Shown here in pieces: positions 1 to 8,303 of a DNA stretch of 64,000 nt (positions within the stretch are counted from its first letter, which is position 1; each line of letters begins with the position of its first letter). This stretch comes from Pedobacter westerhofensis (lineage in GTDB: Bacteria; Bacteroidota; Bacteroidia; Sphingobacteriales; Sphingobacteriaceae), in assembly GCF_900182595.1 (NCBI RefSeq), contig NZ_FXTN01000005.1:401050-465049 (forward strand), read 5' to 3'. The notes beneath the pieces are model-generated. The model saw only the letters and a list, made by a program, of their open reading frames with translations. It was not told the DNA's origin and ran no database searches. Position numbers and translations under genes: made by a program.

Positions 1-2
1 CA

Positions 3-713
3 AACAGCGAAACAGCACAACTGGCTTATAAAGCTTCGCCCAACCAGAACCCGATCAGCAATCTGTTTGACACGAGACCTGATGAATACCGCGTAAGTAA
101 AACGCTGATCGATCAGCTAACTGCACTAAATGATCCGCGCCTGGCCATCTACGCACAGAAAGCGGTGGCAACACAAACATATACAGGTGCAGCAAACGGC
201 CTGAGTGCAAACCTTCCGGGCAAAGACCAGGTTTCCAAACTGGGCACGTATTTTATTGCACCTACCGCTCCGGCAGTCATCATCAGCTATGCTGAAGTAT
301 TGTTCGACCGTGCAGAAGCTGCTGCCCGCGGACTTAGCGGAGAAAATGCAGCTACCTTATACAGTCAGGCAGTAGAGGCTTCCTTAACTCAGTATGGTGT
401 TTCCACAGCAGACATTACAGCTTACAAAGCAAGTGCTGCCGTTCAGTACAATTCTGCAAACTACAAGAAATCTATTGGCGATCAGAAATGGATTGCCCTT
501 TACGGACAGGGATTAGAGGCCTGGACAGAATGGAGAAGATTGGATTATCCACAGCTTAGCCCGGCAGTTGCAGGTGCTTTGAATGGTGCGATTCCGGTAA
601 GGTATATCTACCCGGGAACAGAACAGTCGCTTAATCCTAACGGATACAAAGCAGCGGTGGCACATCAGGGCGCGGATGCGCTGACAACCAAACTCTGGTT
701 TGATGTAAATTAA
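3..713 (+). CDS. SusD/RagB-like (SusD-like_2) outer-membrane lipoprotein, C-terminal part
   Basis: The reading frame is open from base 3, so this is the 3' part of a gene cut by the left edge; the GTG at 165 is an internal valine. The segment NPISNLFDTRPDEYR, then RVSKTL..LNDPRLAIYAQ, and near the end GQGLEAWTEWRRLDYPQL are typical of the SusD-like_2 branch of the SusD/RagB nutrient-binding lipoproteins. These sit on the outer-membrane surface as the lid of a TonB-dependent SusC transporter and bind glycans or oligosaccharides. About 236 residues are present where a full protein has roughly 480-550. The SusC partner would lie to the left, outside the window. The substrate cannot be read from the sequence; closeness to pentose genes is only a hint. 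The gene converges on tkt and ends in a shared terminator. Confidence 0.85.
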   Translation, partial: NSETAQLAYKASPNQNPISNLFDTRPDEYRVSKTLIDQLTALNDPRLAIYAQKAVATQTYTGAANGLSANLPGKDQVSKLGTYFIAPTAPAVIISYAEVLFDRAEAAARGLSGENAATLYSQAVEASLTQYGVSTADITAYKASAAVQYNSANYKKSIGDQKWIALYGQGLEAWTEWRRLDYPQLSPAVAGALNGAIPVRYIYPGTEQSLNPNGYKAAVAHQGADALTTKLWFDVN

Positions 714-727
714 GTTTTAGCCCAAAA

Positions 728-769
728 TAAAAAAGCGCCCCTCCGGATATACCGAAGGGGCGCTTTTTG
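728..769. terminator. bidirectional Rho-independent terminator
   Basis: A GC-rich hairpin of about 16 bp (AAAGCGCCCCT paired with AGGGGCGCTTT) is flanked by A-run and T-run, between the convergent susD-like and tkt genes. It can stop transcription from both sides. Confidence 0.85.
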
Positions 770-777
770 TTGCTATA

Positions 778-2787
778 CTATTTGCCCAGTAAAGCTTTTG
801 CTTTACCTACAACATTGTCAATCGTAAATCCGAATACTTTGTACAGTTCCTCTGCTGGTGCAGACTCCCCAAAAGTAGTCATGGCGATAATATCGCCCTC
901 ATCGGTCACATATTTATGCCATCCAAGAGGAGAACCCGTTTCTACAGCCAGGCGTTTTCTCACTGCTTTAGGGAATACTTCCTCCTTGTATGCAGCATCC
1001 TGTTTTTCGAAAAGTTCCCATGAAGGCATACTCACTACCCTTGCAGCAATTCCTTCTTCTTTCAGCTTAGCCTGTGCATCCATGATCAGCGCCACTTCAG
1101 AACCTGTAGCAATCAGGATCAGGTCAGGCGTACCTTCACTGTCCGACAATACATAGGCACCTTTTTCCAATCCTTCGGCTTTGCCATATTTATCCTGGTC
1201 AAGCACCGGCAGTCCCTGTCTGGTGAATACCAGTACAACAGGCCCGTCTTTATGCTCCAGCGCAACACGCCATGCATGCGCAGTTTCATTCGCATCCGCA
1301 GGACGGATCACCGTGATATTAGGAATTGACCGCAGTGAAATCAACTGCTCCACCGGCTGGTGCGTAGTTCCGTCTTCACCTAATCCGATACTGTCATGTG
1401 TATACACAAAAATCGGACGGATCTTCATAATCGCCGCCAAACGGATTGGCGGGCGCATATATTCAGAGAACATCAGGAAGGTTGCACCAAAAGGGATCAC
1501 CCCTTTGGTCAGCGCCATTCCTACCAGGGCAGAACCCATCGCATGCTCACGGATACCGAAGTGGAAATTACGTCCGTCTCTTTTTTCAGAGGTAAAGGAA
1601 TCGTACTCCTTAAGATTAGTTTCTGTAGAAGGAGCCAGATCCGCCGCACCGCCAATTAATCCCGGGACACTGGCCGCGATCGCATTCAACACTTTTCCGG
1701 ATGCCTGGCGGGTAGCCATTTTATCTTTTGAAGCTGCAAAAACAGGCAGTGAATCTTTCCAGTTTTCCGGCAGCTCACCACTTTGTGCCTGCTCATATTC
1801 TGCCGCCAGCTCAGGGAATTTCTCTTTGTACTTTGCATACAATTCATTCCACTTCTCATTGGCATCTGTTCCTTTTTTACCTGCAGCCTGGTAAAACTCA
1901 TCCACTTCTTCAGGAACGTAGAATGATTTCTCCGGATCAAATCCAAAAAATTCTTTCACCAGTTTGATCTCATCAGCTCCCAGCGGAGAACCATGTGATC
2001 CTGCTGTATTTACTTTATTCGGACTGCCATAGGCAATCTGTGTACGCACTTTAATCAGGGATGGCCTCTGTGTTTCTGCCTTTGCATTACGTACTGCAAT
2101 GATCAGCGCATCAAGGTCGTTCCCGTCATTCACCACCTGCACATGCCAGTTATAGGCTTCAAAACGTTTCGCTACATCTTCATTGAAGGCAATGTCTGTA
2201 GCACCTTCGATTGAAATATGGTTATCATCATAGAGATAAATCATATTGCCCAGTTCCAGGTGGCCGGCAAGCGATGCGGCTTCGGAGGTTACGCCCTCCA
2301 TCATATCACCATCACTGCAGATCGCATAAATCTTGTAATCAAACAGATCAAATCCGGGCCTGTTATATCTTGCTGCCAAATGTTTTTGTGCAATGGCAAA
2401 ACCTACACCGTTGGCAAATCCCTGTCCGAGGGGGCCGGTTGTGACATCTACGCCGTCGATTAGTCCGTATTCAGGGTGACCAGCAGTTTTACTGTTCAGT
2501 TGGCGGAAGTTTTTTAAATCGTCTATCGTAACATTAAAACCCGTTAAATGCAATAAGCTGTACTGCAGCATACATCCATGTCCGGCAGATAATATAAACC
2601 TGTCCCTGTTGGCCCAATCCGGGTTTTTAGGGTTAAATTTCATATAATGAGAATACAGCACGTGACCCATTGGGGCGGCGCCCATCGGCATACCAGGGTG
2701 ACCGGAATTGGCTTTTTGTACCGCGTCAATTGATAAGGTCCTTACCGTGTTTATTGCTAATTCTTCAAGTTGATGAGTTGAATCCAT
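778..2787 (-). CDS. tkt: transketolase
   Basis: This 669-residue cytoplasmic enzyme moves two-carbon ketol units between sugar phosphates in the non-oxidative pentose phosphate pathway, with thiamine diphosphate and a divalent metal. Visible family motifs are [17 protein letters not shown] near residue 30, the TPP motif SDGDMMEG...DDN around 158-190, [10 protein letters not shown] around 412 (catalytic glutamate) and [15 protein letters not shown] around 470. Length is normal for the full single-chain bacterial enzyme. Start is the ATG at 2787. It lies beside galM, a Nudix-type arabinose regulator and araBDA, which fits the need to recycle xylulose 5-phosphate made from arabinose. galM lies upstream on the same strand with a 59-base gap, so the two may be co-transcribed. 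Confidence 0.97.
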   Translation of the reverse strand: MDSTHQLEELAINTVRTLSIDAVQKANSGHPGMPMGAAPMGHVLYSHYMKFNPKNPDWANRDRFILSAGHGCMLQYSLLHLTGFNVTIDDLKNFRQLNSKTAGHPEYGLIDGVDVTTGPLGQGFANGVGFAIAQKHLAARYNRPGFDLFDYKIYAICSDGDMMEGVTSEAASLAGHLELGNMIYLYDDNHISIEGATDIAFNEDVAKRFEAYNWHVQVVNDGNDLDALIIAVRNAKAETQRPSLIKVRTQIAYGSPNKVNTAGSHGSPLGADEIKLVKEFFGFDPEKSFYVPEEVDEFYQAAGKKGTDANEKWNELYAKYKEKFPELAAEYEQAQSGELPENWKDSLPVFAASKDKMATRQASGKVLNAIAASVPGLIGGAADLAPSTETNLKEYDSFTSEKRDGRNFHFGIREHAMGSALVGMALTKGVIPFGATFLMFSEYMRPPIRLAAIMKIRPIFVYTHDSIGLGEDGTTHQPVEQLISLRSIPNITVIRPADANETAHAWRVALEHKDGPVVLVFTRQGLPVLDQDKYGKAEGLEKGAYVLSDSEGTPDLILIATGSEVALIMDAQAKLKEEGIAARVVSMPSWELFEKQDAAYKEEVFPKAVRKRLAVETGSPLGWHKYVTDEGDIIAMTTFGESAPAEELYKVFGFTIDNVVGKAKALLGK

Positions 2788-2846
2788 TTTAAAAATATTT
2801 TATGATATTTAATTAATGTCAGGAAGCCGGATTTGTTTGCTAAACC

Positions 2847-4028
2847 TTATTTTTTGACAGAGAATTTATAAACGGTAATTGTGTTGTATGCAGATCCCGG
2901 TTTCAGCACAGTTGACGGAAATGATGGCTGGTTAGGAGAATCAGGGAAATGTTGTGTTTCAAGGCATAATGCAGAGCGGTATCCGTATGTAGCCTTTCCT
3001 TTGCCATTGTTAATTTTATCGGTCAGGAAGTTACCGCTATAAAATTGTATTCCCGGCTCTTCGGTCAGCACTTCCATCACAATACCTGTTTTCTGACTGC
3101 TCACGGTAGCAGCTTTGCGCAGGCCTGTACCTTTTCTCAGTACCCAGTTATGGTCGTAACCTTTTCCGTTTTTCAACTGAGGGTTACTGTCGTTGATATT
3201 CACACCGATCAGTTTAGCTTTGGTAAAGTCGAACGGCGTACCCGCAACTTTTTCCAGTTTACCTGTTGGGATCAAAGTAGTATCTACAGGGGTATACTCA
3301 TCCGCTTCAAGCTGCAGTGTATGGTCAGTTATTGTTTGATCGCCCGCACCGTTCAGGTTAAAATAGGCGTGATTGGTCAGGTTCACTACCGTTGCCTTGT
3401 CTGTGGTAGCATTATAGGCGATTTTTAAAGAATGGTCATCATCTAAAGTATAGGTTACTTTTACGCTAAGGTTACCCGGGTATCCGCCTTCGCCATCTTT
3501 GGAAACATAACTGAGTTCAAGTGTATGATCGTCAGTTTTTTTGGCGTCCCATACTTTTTTGTAAAACCCGTTGGCTCCGCCATGCAGGGTATTCTGGCCA
3601 TTGTTAATATCCAGCTGATACGATTTACCGTCGAGGGAAAACTTGCCCTTTGCAATCCTGTTTCCGTAACGGCCTACTACAGCACCAAAGAAATTTTCTT
3701 CTTTGCTTTGATAAGGCGATAAGCTGTCATGGCCAAGAATTACGTCAACCAGCTGGTCTTTGTTATCTTTCACCAGCAGCGAAACCAGCCTGGCGCCAAA
3801 GTTAGTGATTGCCACCTCGTCGCCACTTTTATTCTTAAGCGTGTATAAATGAACTTTCTTGTTGTCTACTGTGCCTTCAAAGGCAGCAGAATCAGGAATT
3901 GCAGCTTTCTCAGCAGTGGTTTGAACAGCGTCTGTACTGCCCGTTTTTTTTGATGAATTAGAATTGCAACTTGCCATTGCTCCCGAAACCAGGAGCAAAG
4001 CAAAAAATAAACTTTGGTTCGTTTTCAT
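2847..4028 (-). CDS. galM: aldose 1-epimerase, exported lipoprotein
   Basis: This 393-residue protein interconverts alpha and beta anomers of aldoses. Family motifs are NTLHGGANGFYKKVWDAK (catalytic histidine), NLTNHAYFNLNG, YDHNWVL and TEEPGIQFYSGN carrying the general-base glutamate. The N-terminus has a lipoprotein signal with lipobox GAMASC (Cys about 20), followed by a low-complexity Ser/Lys/Thr linker, so the enzyme is placed in the periplasm or outer membrane rather than the cytoplasm, as is common in Bacteroidota. It is divergent from the Nudix regulator, with a shared control region between them, and sits upstream of tkt. Pentose or hexose specificity cannot be decided; the neighbourhood suggests arabinose-containing sugars. 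Confidence 0.93.
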   Translation of the reverse strand: MKTNQSLFFALLLVSGAMASCNSNSSKKTGSTDAVQTTAEKAAIPDSAAFEGTVDNKKVHLYTLKNKSGDEVAITNFGARLVSLLVKDNKDQLVDVILGHDSLSPYQSKEENFFGAVVGRYGNRIAKGKFSLDGKSYQLDINNGQNTLHGGANGFYKKVWDAKKTDDHTLELSYVSKDGEGGYPGNLSVKVTYTLDDDHSLKIAYNATTDKATVVNLTNHAYFNLNGAGDQTITDHTLQLEADEYTPVDTTLIPTGKLEKVAGTPFDFTKAKLIGVNINDSNPQLKNGKGYDHNWVLRKGTGLRKAATVSSQKTGIVMEVLTEEPGIQFYSGNFLTDKINNGKGKATYGYRSALCLETQHFPDSPNQPSFPSTVLKPGSAYNTITVYKFSVKK

Positions 4029-4056
4029 AATTTCTTTAATGGTTTATATATAGTCA

Positions 4057-4102
4057 ACGCCAAAATAGAGAAAATTATATTAACCGTCAAAACAACGATT
4101 AA
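4057..4102. promoter_or_regulatory. candidate operator region between galM and the Nudix regulator
   Basis: Two elements lie here. ACGCCAAAA at 4057-4065 (TTTTGGCGT on the other strand) equals the half-site of the large palindromes before araB at 8096-8181. An imperfect inverted repeat, TTAACCGT at 4080-4087 and ACGATTAA at 4095-4102, matches in 7 of 8 positions. The position is right for control of both divergent genes. Binding by the regulator is inference. Confidence 0.3.
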
Positions 4103-4114
4103 CATAATTCTTCT

Positions 4115-4122
4115 TAACTTTG
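4115..4122 (+). promoter_or_regulatory. Bacteroidota-type -7 element before the Nudix regulator
   Basis: TAACTTTG matches the TAnnTTTG consensus exactly, 52 bases before the ATG. No clear -33 TTG is seen at the expected distance. Confidence 0.45.
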
Positions 4123-4173
4123 CAGATGTAAATCTTTTGACTAATATTAGCGCGGTTATCTTAAAATACCTTA

Positions 4174-4881
4174 ATGACGAATAATACAACAGAAACAAAA
4201 ATGCTGCTTGCAGTAGACTGCATTATTTTTGGTTTTGATGGAGAAAACTTAAAGATCCTGCTGATTAAAAGAGGCTTTGAGCCGGAGAAAGATAAATGGA
4301 GCCTGATGGGCGGTTTTATTAAAACCGGAGAAAGCCTGGATGAAGCGGCAAACAAGATCCTGCTTCAGCTGACGGGCCTTGAAGGTGTTTATCTTGAACA
4401 ACTTTATGCCTTTGGAAATCCATCAAGGGACCCTGATGAGCGGATCGTTTCCGTTGCTTATTTTGCACTGATAGACATTCATAAATACGAAACACAGCTG
4501 AGCGACAGGTACCATGCAGAGTGGTTTTTGGTGAATGAGATGCCCACGCTTGTATTTGATCACGGGCAGATGGTAGAAATTGCGAAGCAAAAGATCAGGT
4601 ATAAGGCCGCATTGCACCCCCTCCTGTTTGAGCTGCTGCCAAGAAAATTTACGATACCGCAACTGCAAAGTTTGTACGAAGGCGTTTACAACACCAAAAT
4701 CGACAATAGGAATTTTATCAGGAAGCTGACTTCTACGGGCTTACTGATCAAGCTTGAAGAAAAAGATAAGTCAAATTCCAAGAAGGGAGCCTTTTATTTT
4801 AAGCTGGACAAGAAAAAGTACAAGGCCAAGTTCCAGGCGTTTCTCAATTTTATTCCAAATCCCGAAAACCTGATCAGTTAA
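4174..4881 (+). CDS. araR: Nudix-fold transcriptional regulator, AraR/NrtR type
   Basis: The 235-residue protein has an N-terminal Nudix fold (residues about 8-135) and a C-terminal winged-helix DNA-binding region (about 150-225). The Nudix box can be located at GGFIKTGESLDEAANKILLQ, but the catalytic REUxEE block reads KILLQL: both metal-binding glutamates and the arginine are gone, so hydrolysis is not expected. This is the design of the Bacteroides AraR group, where the Nudix domain senses L-arabinose and releases DNA. It stands divergent from galM and on the same side as araBDA, though about 3.4 kb of accessory genes now separate it from araB. The symbol rests on fold and context, so another sugar cannot be fully excluded. 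Confidence 0.8.
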   Translation: MTNNTTETKMLLAVDCIIFGFDGENLKILLIKRGFEPEKDKWSLMGGFIKTGESLDEAANKILLQLTGLEGVYLEQLYAFGNPSRDPDERIVSVAYFALIDIHKYETQLSDRYHAEWFLVNEMPTLVFDHGQMVEIAKQKIRYKAALHPLLFELLPRKFTIPQLQSLYEGVYNTKIDNRNFIRKLTSTGLLIKLEEKDKSNSKKGAFYFKLDKKKYKAKFQAFLNFIPNPENLIS

Positions 4882-5032
4882 AACTAAGAGCCTGTATACC
4901 GGCATTATTTTCTGATATTCTTTCTTTTTAGCTCAGCAAGGCAAATGCAGGGGGCTGTTCCAGGCTTGTTATGAAATAACCCGTATTTAACTTATACTGA
5001 ACTCGTATAAAACTTATTGATTTTCCGCGGTT

Positions 5033-5107
5033 GCTGTGGGGTTGATGTACGGTCGATTTGGGGTTGATTTGTAGTGGCCCAGAATAACCACAAGGCAACC
5101 CCACAGC
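5033..5107. repeat. long interrupted inverted repeat in the 4882-5326 gap
   Basis: GCTGTGGGGTTG at 5033-5044 pairs perfectly with CAACCCCACAGC at 5096-5107. Inside, TTGTAGTGG and CCACAA can pair again with one bulge, giving a branched hairpin of about 75 bases. The gap also has a direct repeat of GCCCAGAA. No gene is seen in the rest of the 445-base gap between the regulator and the DUF6266 pair, and no T-run follows, so it is not a standard terminator. Confidence 0.6.
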
Positions 5108-5326
5108 AAGCCCAGAAATACAGCGGGTTCTTATTAAGTTATCTATCTGTTTAATACGTGTTTATACTTGACAAGCACCGTGAAAAAACTTTGCGACCTG
5201 TAAATCTTCGGCTCCGGAACACAAAAAATAAGCACATAACACACTAAAGAACAGGTGTTTAACCTATTGCCATTTTTAAAAACCCTGACTAACTTGCTGT
5301 CAATTATTAACCAAATATTTAATTAT

Positions 5327-5974
5327 ATGGGACTTTTAGATGGCGCCTTCGGCGATTTCACAGGAAGAATTGGCAATATGGTCTTCTATAAACTCAACGG
5401 AAAGATTGTAGGCCGCACAATCGGAATAGTAGAAACCTATTCAGAAAAACAGGAAGAAGTACGGATGAGGACACAGTTGATCTCTCCCTTTCTTACACCT
5501 CTTAAAGATTTTATACGTGTAGGGTTCAGAAATACCCCAAAACCACAGGACTGGGATTTCTATAGTGTTGCTACCTCGGTAAATAAGCCCGGAGCAATTA
5601 AAGGGATCTACCCTAATCTGGAGATCAACTACAAAAAGGTGATCCTTTCCTTGGGTTCCGTTCCTTCGCCCAAAAACCCGAAGGTAATCCTGAATGACAA
5701 CATCCTCGAATTTAGCTGGGAACCTGATCTGGATGCCGGCGGTGCAGATCTTCTTGATCAGGTGATGCTTGTTGCCTACTTCCCTCAAACTCTAAAAGCG
5801 GTATTTATTACCAGTGGCGCCAGACGAACTGCGGGCACGGAAAAGCTTAAACTCCCCTCCTTTAATGAAAAAACAGTGATAGAGACATATATCTCCTTCA
5901 TTACGGATGACAGAACTGATGTATCAAACAGTGTTTACACAGGCCGGCTGACCTGGAAAAAACCATCGAAATAA
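5327..5974 (+). CDS. DUF6266 family protein, first copy
   Basis: A 215-residue protein of unknown function. It starts MGLLDGAFGDFTGRIGNMVF, matching the glycine-rich opening of DUF6266 proteins (pattern GxLGGFxGKVGxVVG), followed by a predicted all-beta region with conserved FLTPLKDFIRVGF and a later EFSWEPDLDAGG. I chose ATG 5327 because it begins exactly with the family opening and makes both copies 215 residues; an upstream GTG at 5255 would add 24 hydrophobic residues. Its stop overlaps the start of the second copy by one base (TAATG), so the two are probably translationally coupled. Such proteins occur in small tandem sets in Bacteroidota, with no known role. No signal peptide is seen with this start. 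Confidence 0.7.
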   Translation: MGLLDGAFGDFTGRIGNMVFYKLNGKIVGRTIGIVETYSEKQEEVRMRTQLISPFLTPLKDFIRVGFRNTPKPQDWDFYSVATSVNKPGAIKGIYPNLEINYKKVILSLGSVPSPKNPKVILNDNILEFSWEPDLDAGGADLLDQVMLVAYFPQTLKAVFITSGARRTAGTEKLKLPSFNEKTVIETYISFITDDRTDVSNSVYTGRLTWKKPSK

Positions 5975-6621
5975 TGGCGGTTTTCAGAAAGGGCTTCCTG
6001 GGCGGTTTTAAAGGTAAACTGGGCCCGGGCGTTGGCACTACATGGCGGAACCTTGATGTGCTCAAAAGCCGGTCTACCAAAACAATTGAGAAAGACAAAC
6101 TGCTACCGCAGAACTTCAGGCTCGATGTTTTGTCAAGGTTCCTCGGCCCCTTCAAGCCCTTTATAAGAATTGGTTTCTATCACAAAAAGAACAAAGACAG
6201 CCCCTTTAACCGTGCTATGCATTACAACTGGCACAGGGCGGTTAAAGGCAAAGCTCCAAATTTTGTAATCGATTACAGTAAAATCATCCTGAGCCGGGGC
6301 GACAGGGAGCCTGTCTGGTCAGGGAACTTGATTACAGTACAGGAAGATCAGATTTCAATCACCTGGGAAGTTACTGAAGCAGCCAAAATGAGGATCATAG
6401 GAAACGACCGGGCTATAGTTTTGATTTATAACGACAGAGCAGAGAAAGTGCAGTCCTTCAAAACAGCAATCAGATCAGATCTTGCAGTCAGGATAGATCT
6501 GCCGCTCGCACTCAGGTTGGGCAATTCTCATATCTGGATGTTCTTTCTTTCGCCGGATGGCAGGCATGTTTCGAACAGCGAGTATATTGGAGAGCTATTG
6601 TCTGAAGCAACGGAGATCTAA
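5974..6621 (+). CDS. DUF6266 family protein, second copy
   Basis: The 215-residue paralogue of the previous gene: it opens MAVFRKGFLGGFKGKLGPGV and later has FLGPFKPFIRIGFY, aligning with FLTPLKDFIRVGF of its neighbour, and SITWEV aligning with EFSWEP. Identity between the copies is low outside these motifs, so the duplication is old or the genes arrived as a pair. It overlaps the first copy by one base and overlaps the 3' end of the minus-strand ATPase gene by four bases. Function unknown; the beta-rich pattern could suit a structural or surface protein, but no export signal is visible. Confidence 0.7.
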   Translation: MAVFRKGFLGGFKGKLGPGVGTTWRNLDVLKSRSTKTIEKDKLLPQNFRLDVLSRFLGPFKPFIRIGFYHKKNKDSPFNRAMHYNWHRAVKGKAPNFVIDYSKIILSRGDREPVWSGNLITVQEDQISITWEVTEAAKMRIIGNDRAIVLIYNDRAEKVQSFKTAIRSDLAVRIDLPLALRLGNSHIWMFFLSPDGRHVSNSEYIGELLSEATEI

Positions 6622-8053
6622 CGATCAAAGAGCATGTCCATGCCGATTTCCTTTTGTACCAGCCCGGAAAAACTTGTGCCATTTCTTAGCCCATAAGTTG
6701 TAACCATAGTCAGGAACAACGTCTTTCTGGTTTTTGTCTGGTCTCGGAATACGGCCAGCTTGTTTTCCAGTTCCTTTGCGTAAGCTTTGCTGATTTCAAA
6801 TGGCCGGTCGGAAAATTTCATTTCGCAGATATTGATGCATGAATCACCTCTGTCAATCACCAGGTCAATCTGCGTTCCCCTGTCCGCTTTGGTAACTGGT
6901 TGATGCCTCCATACGGATACCTCTGCGTATACAGCCTCAATCCCAATCGCTTTTTTTAGCTGCGGGATGTGTTTCATACAGATACTCTCGAATGCATTTC
7001 CGCTCCAGCTTGTCCAGGAATTTCCCGAAATAAATGTAATCCAGGTTCCGCTTCCAACAGCTTTGCTTCCCTCAATAAACTTAAGATAGAATAACGAATA
7101 CTCATCTGTGAGTTTATATAACAAATAAGTTTTTGTCTTTCCGAATGGAATATAGGGAGTTATAAATCCGGACTCGGTGAGTTCATCCAGTACCTGGGTC
7201 GCATATCCGCCACTTGTTAGCTTACACGCGGCGATAAGTTCAGTACGGGACATGCCCATTCCTTTTTTAGCAAGTGCCCTAACAATGTCAATATGGCTTT
7301 GAGCAGTGTCGAACAGGGAATGGTAAAGGTTTTTGAATTCGTCTTGCAGGAGACCTTCTTTGGTAAAACAGAGCCTATCGATATTCTGCGTGGCACTGTC
7401 GCCCGGCCGGATCTCTTTCAGGTATTGTGGAATTCCTCCCATTGCCATATAAAGCTGCAAGGTTTGATAATAATCCAGATTTACTTTTCTGTGTTTCAGA
7501 AAGGCTGTCATCTCTCCAACTGTAAACGGGAGCAGCCTGATTCTCCTGGTCACCCTGTTGTGTAAGCCTCCACGGTTGTTAACAACCTTCTTAATCATCC
7601 AAGCCGCAGCCGATCCGCAAATTACAACAATCAGATTTTTTTCCCGTGAAGCCCAGCTATTCCAGAAGCTTTCAAATGCCGGGAGAAATCCCGATCTCGG
7701 GGTGTCAATCCATGGAAATTCATCAATAAAAATAATGGTACGTTCTATTTTTAACACAGGAGACAGATACTGCCTGAGCATTTCGAATGCTTTTAACCAG
7801 CTGGCCGCTTTTGCCACAGGCAAACCGGTAGAACCTGCAGATAGTGCAAGGCTGAAGTTTTCGAGCTGTTGATCTAAAGTTGCATGATGTATTCCAGAAA
7901 ACTCAAAAGAAATTGCTTTGCTGAATCCGTTACGAATTAGAAATGTTTTGCCCACCCTTCTTCGCCCGTAAACTGCAATCAGTTCTGCTTCGCCGGATTT
8001 TTCTATTTGTCCTGAAATTGCATTTCTTCTTTTCTCCCTATTACAGTTTCCAT
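6618..8053 (-). pseudogene. archaeal-type AAA+ ATPase (ATPase_2 + DUF234 nuclease-like), frameshifted near the N-terminus
   Basis: The main frame encodes a P-loop ATPase with Walker A GRRRVGKT, Walker B IIFIDEF, a sensor-like VICGSAAAW, a winged-helix segment (MSRTELIAACKLTSGGYATQ) and a C-terminal PD-(D/E)xK-like region (AFESI, QIDLVID, ICEMKF), the plan of COG1672 ATPases. In that frame there is no ATG, GTG or TTG ahead of the P-loop; the GTG at 7955 lies inside Walker A. The true N-terminus METVIGRKEEMQFQ is found in another frame from ATG 8053 and stops at 8003. The spacing between GRKEE and GRRRVGKT is 71 bases, one short of a whole number of codons, so one base is missing. It may be a dead gene, a sequence error or a recoding case. 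These genes are often multi-copy in Bacteroidota. Confidence 0.75.
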
Positions 8054-8095
8054 ATCTTACTGTTTACAAGACAAATATAATGAAAGTTAATAGAA

Positions 8096-8181
8096 TTTGG
8101 CGTAATATAGAATTTATACTACGCCAAAACAGCATGTTTTTTAGGCGTTTTGGCGAAGTATAAATTCTATATCACGCCAAA
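8096..8181. repeat. pair of near-identical 35-bp palindromes upstream of araB
   Basis: Arms at 8096-8130 and 8147-8181 are inverted copies differing at two positions, 16 bases apart. Each arm is itself palindromic: TTTGGCG at one end, CGCCAAA at the other, TATA on both sides of the centre. The element lies between the divergent ATPase start (8053) and araB (8304). It could be a twin operator for the arabinose regulator, a regulatory site of the ATPase gene, or a very small MITE-like insertion. Confidence 0.75.
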
Positions 8182-8215
8182 ATTATTAAAATCAAGGTGT
8201 AAAATGCCATATGAC

Positions 8216-8248
8216 TTTGCTCGATCATCTACTCCAATGTTAAATTTC
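8216..8248 (+). promoter_or_regulatory. possible promoter of the arabinose operon
   Basis: TTTG at 8216-8219 followed after 21 bases by TAAATTTC at 8241-8248, one mismatch from the Bacteroidota -7 consensus TAnnTTTG. It leaves a leader of about 50 bases before araB and lies just downstream of the twin palindromes, a suitable place for repression. Confidence 0.35.
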
Positions 8249-8303
8249 ATAAAAAATTTCGTTTAGTAAATAAATAAACGTTAATTAGACATTTAATTAT
8301 TTT

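Noticed and set aside
767..1156. Plus-strand open frame over the end of tkt
   Set aside because: Antisense to transketolase and overlapping the terminator; no independent support.
8096..8181. Palindrome pair as a Rho-independent terminator
   Set aside because: No GC-rich stem tip or T-run, and both flanking genes start rather than end here.
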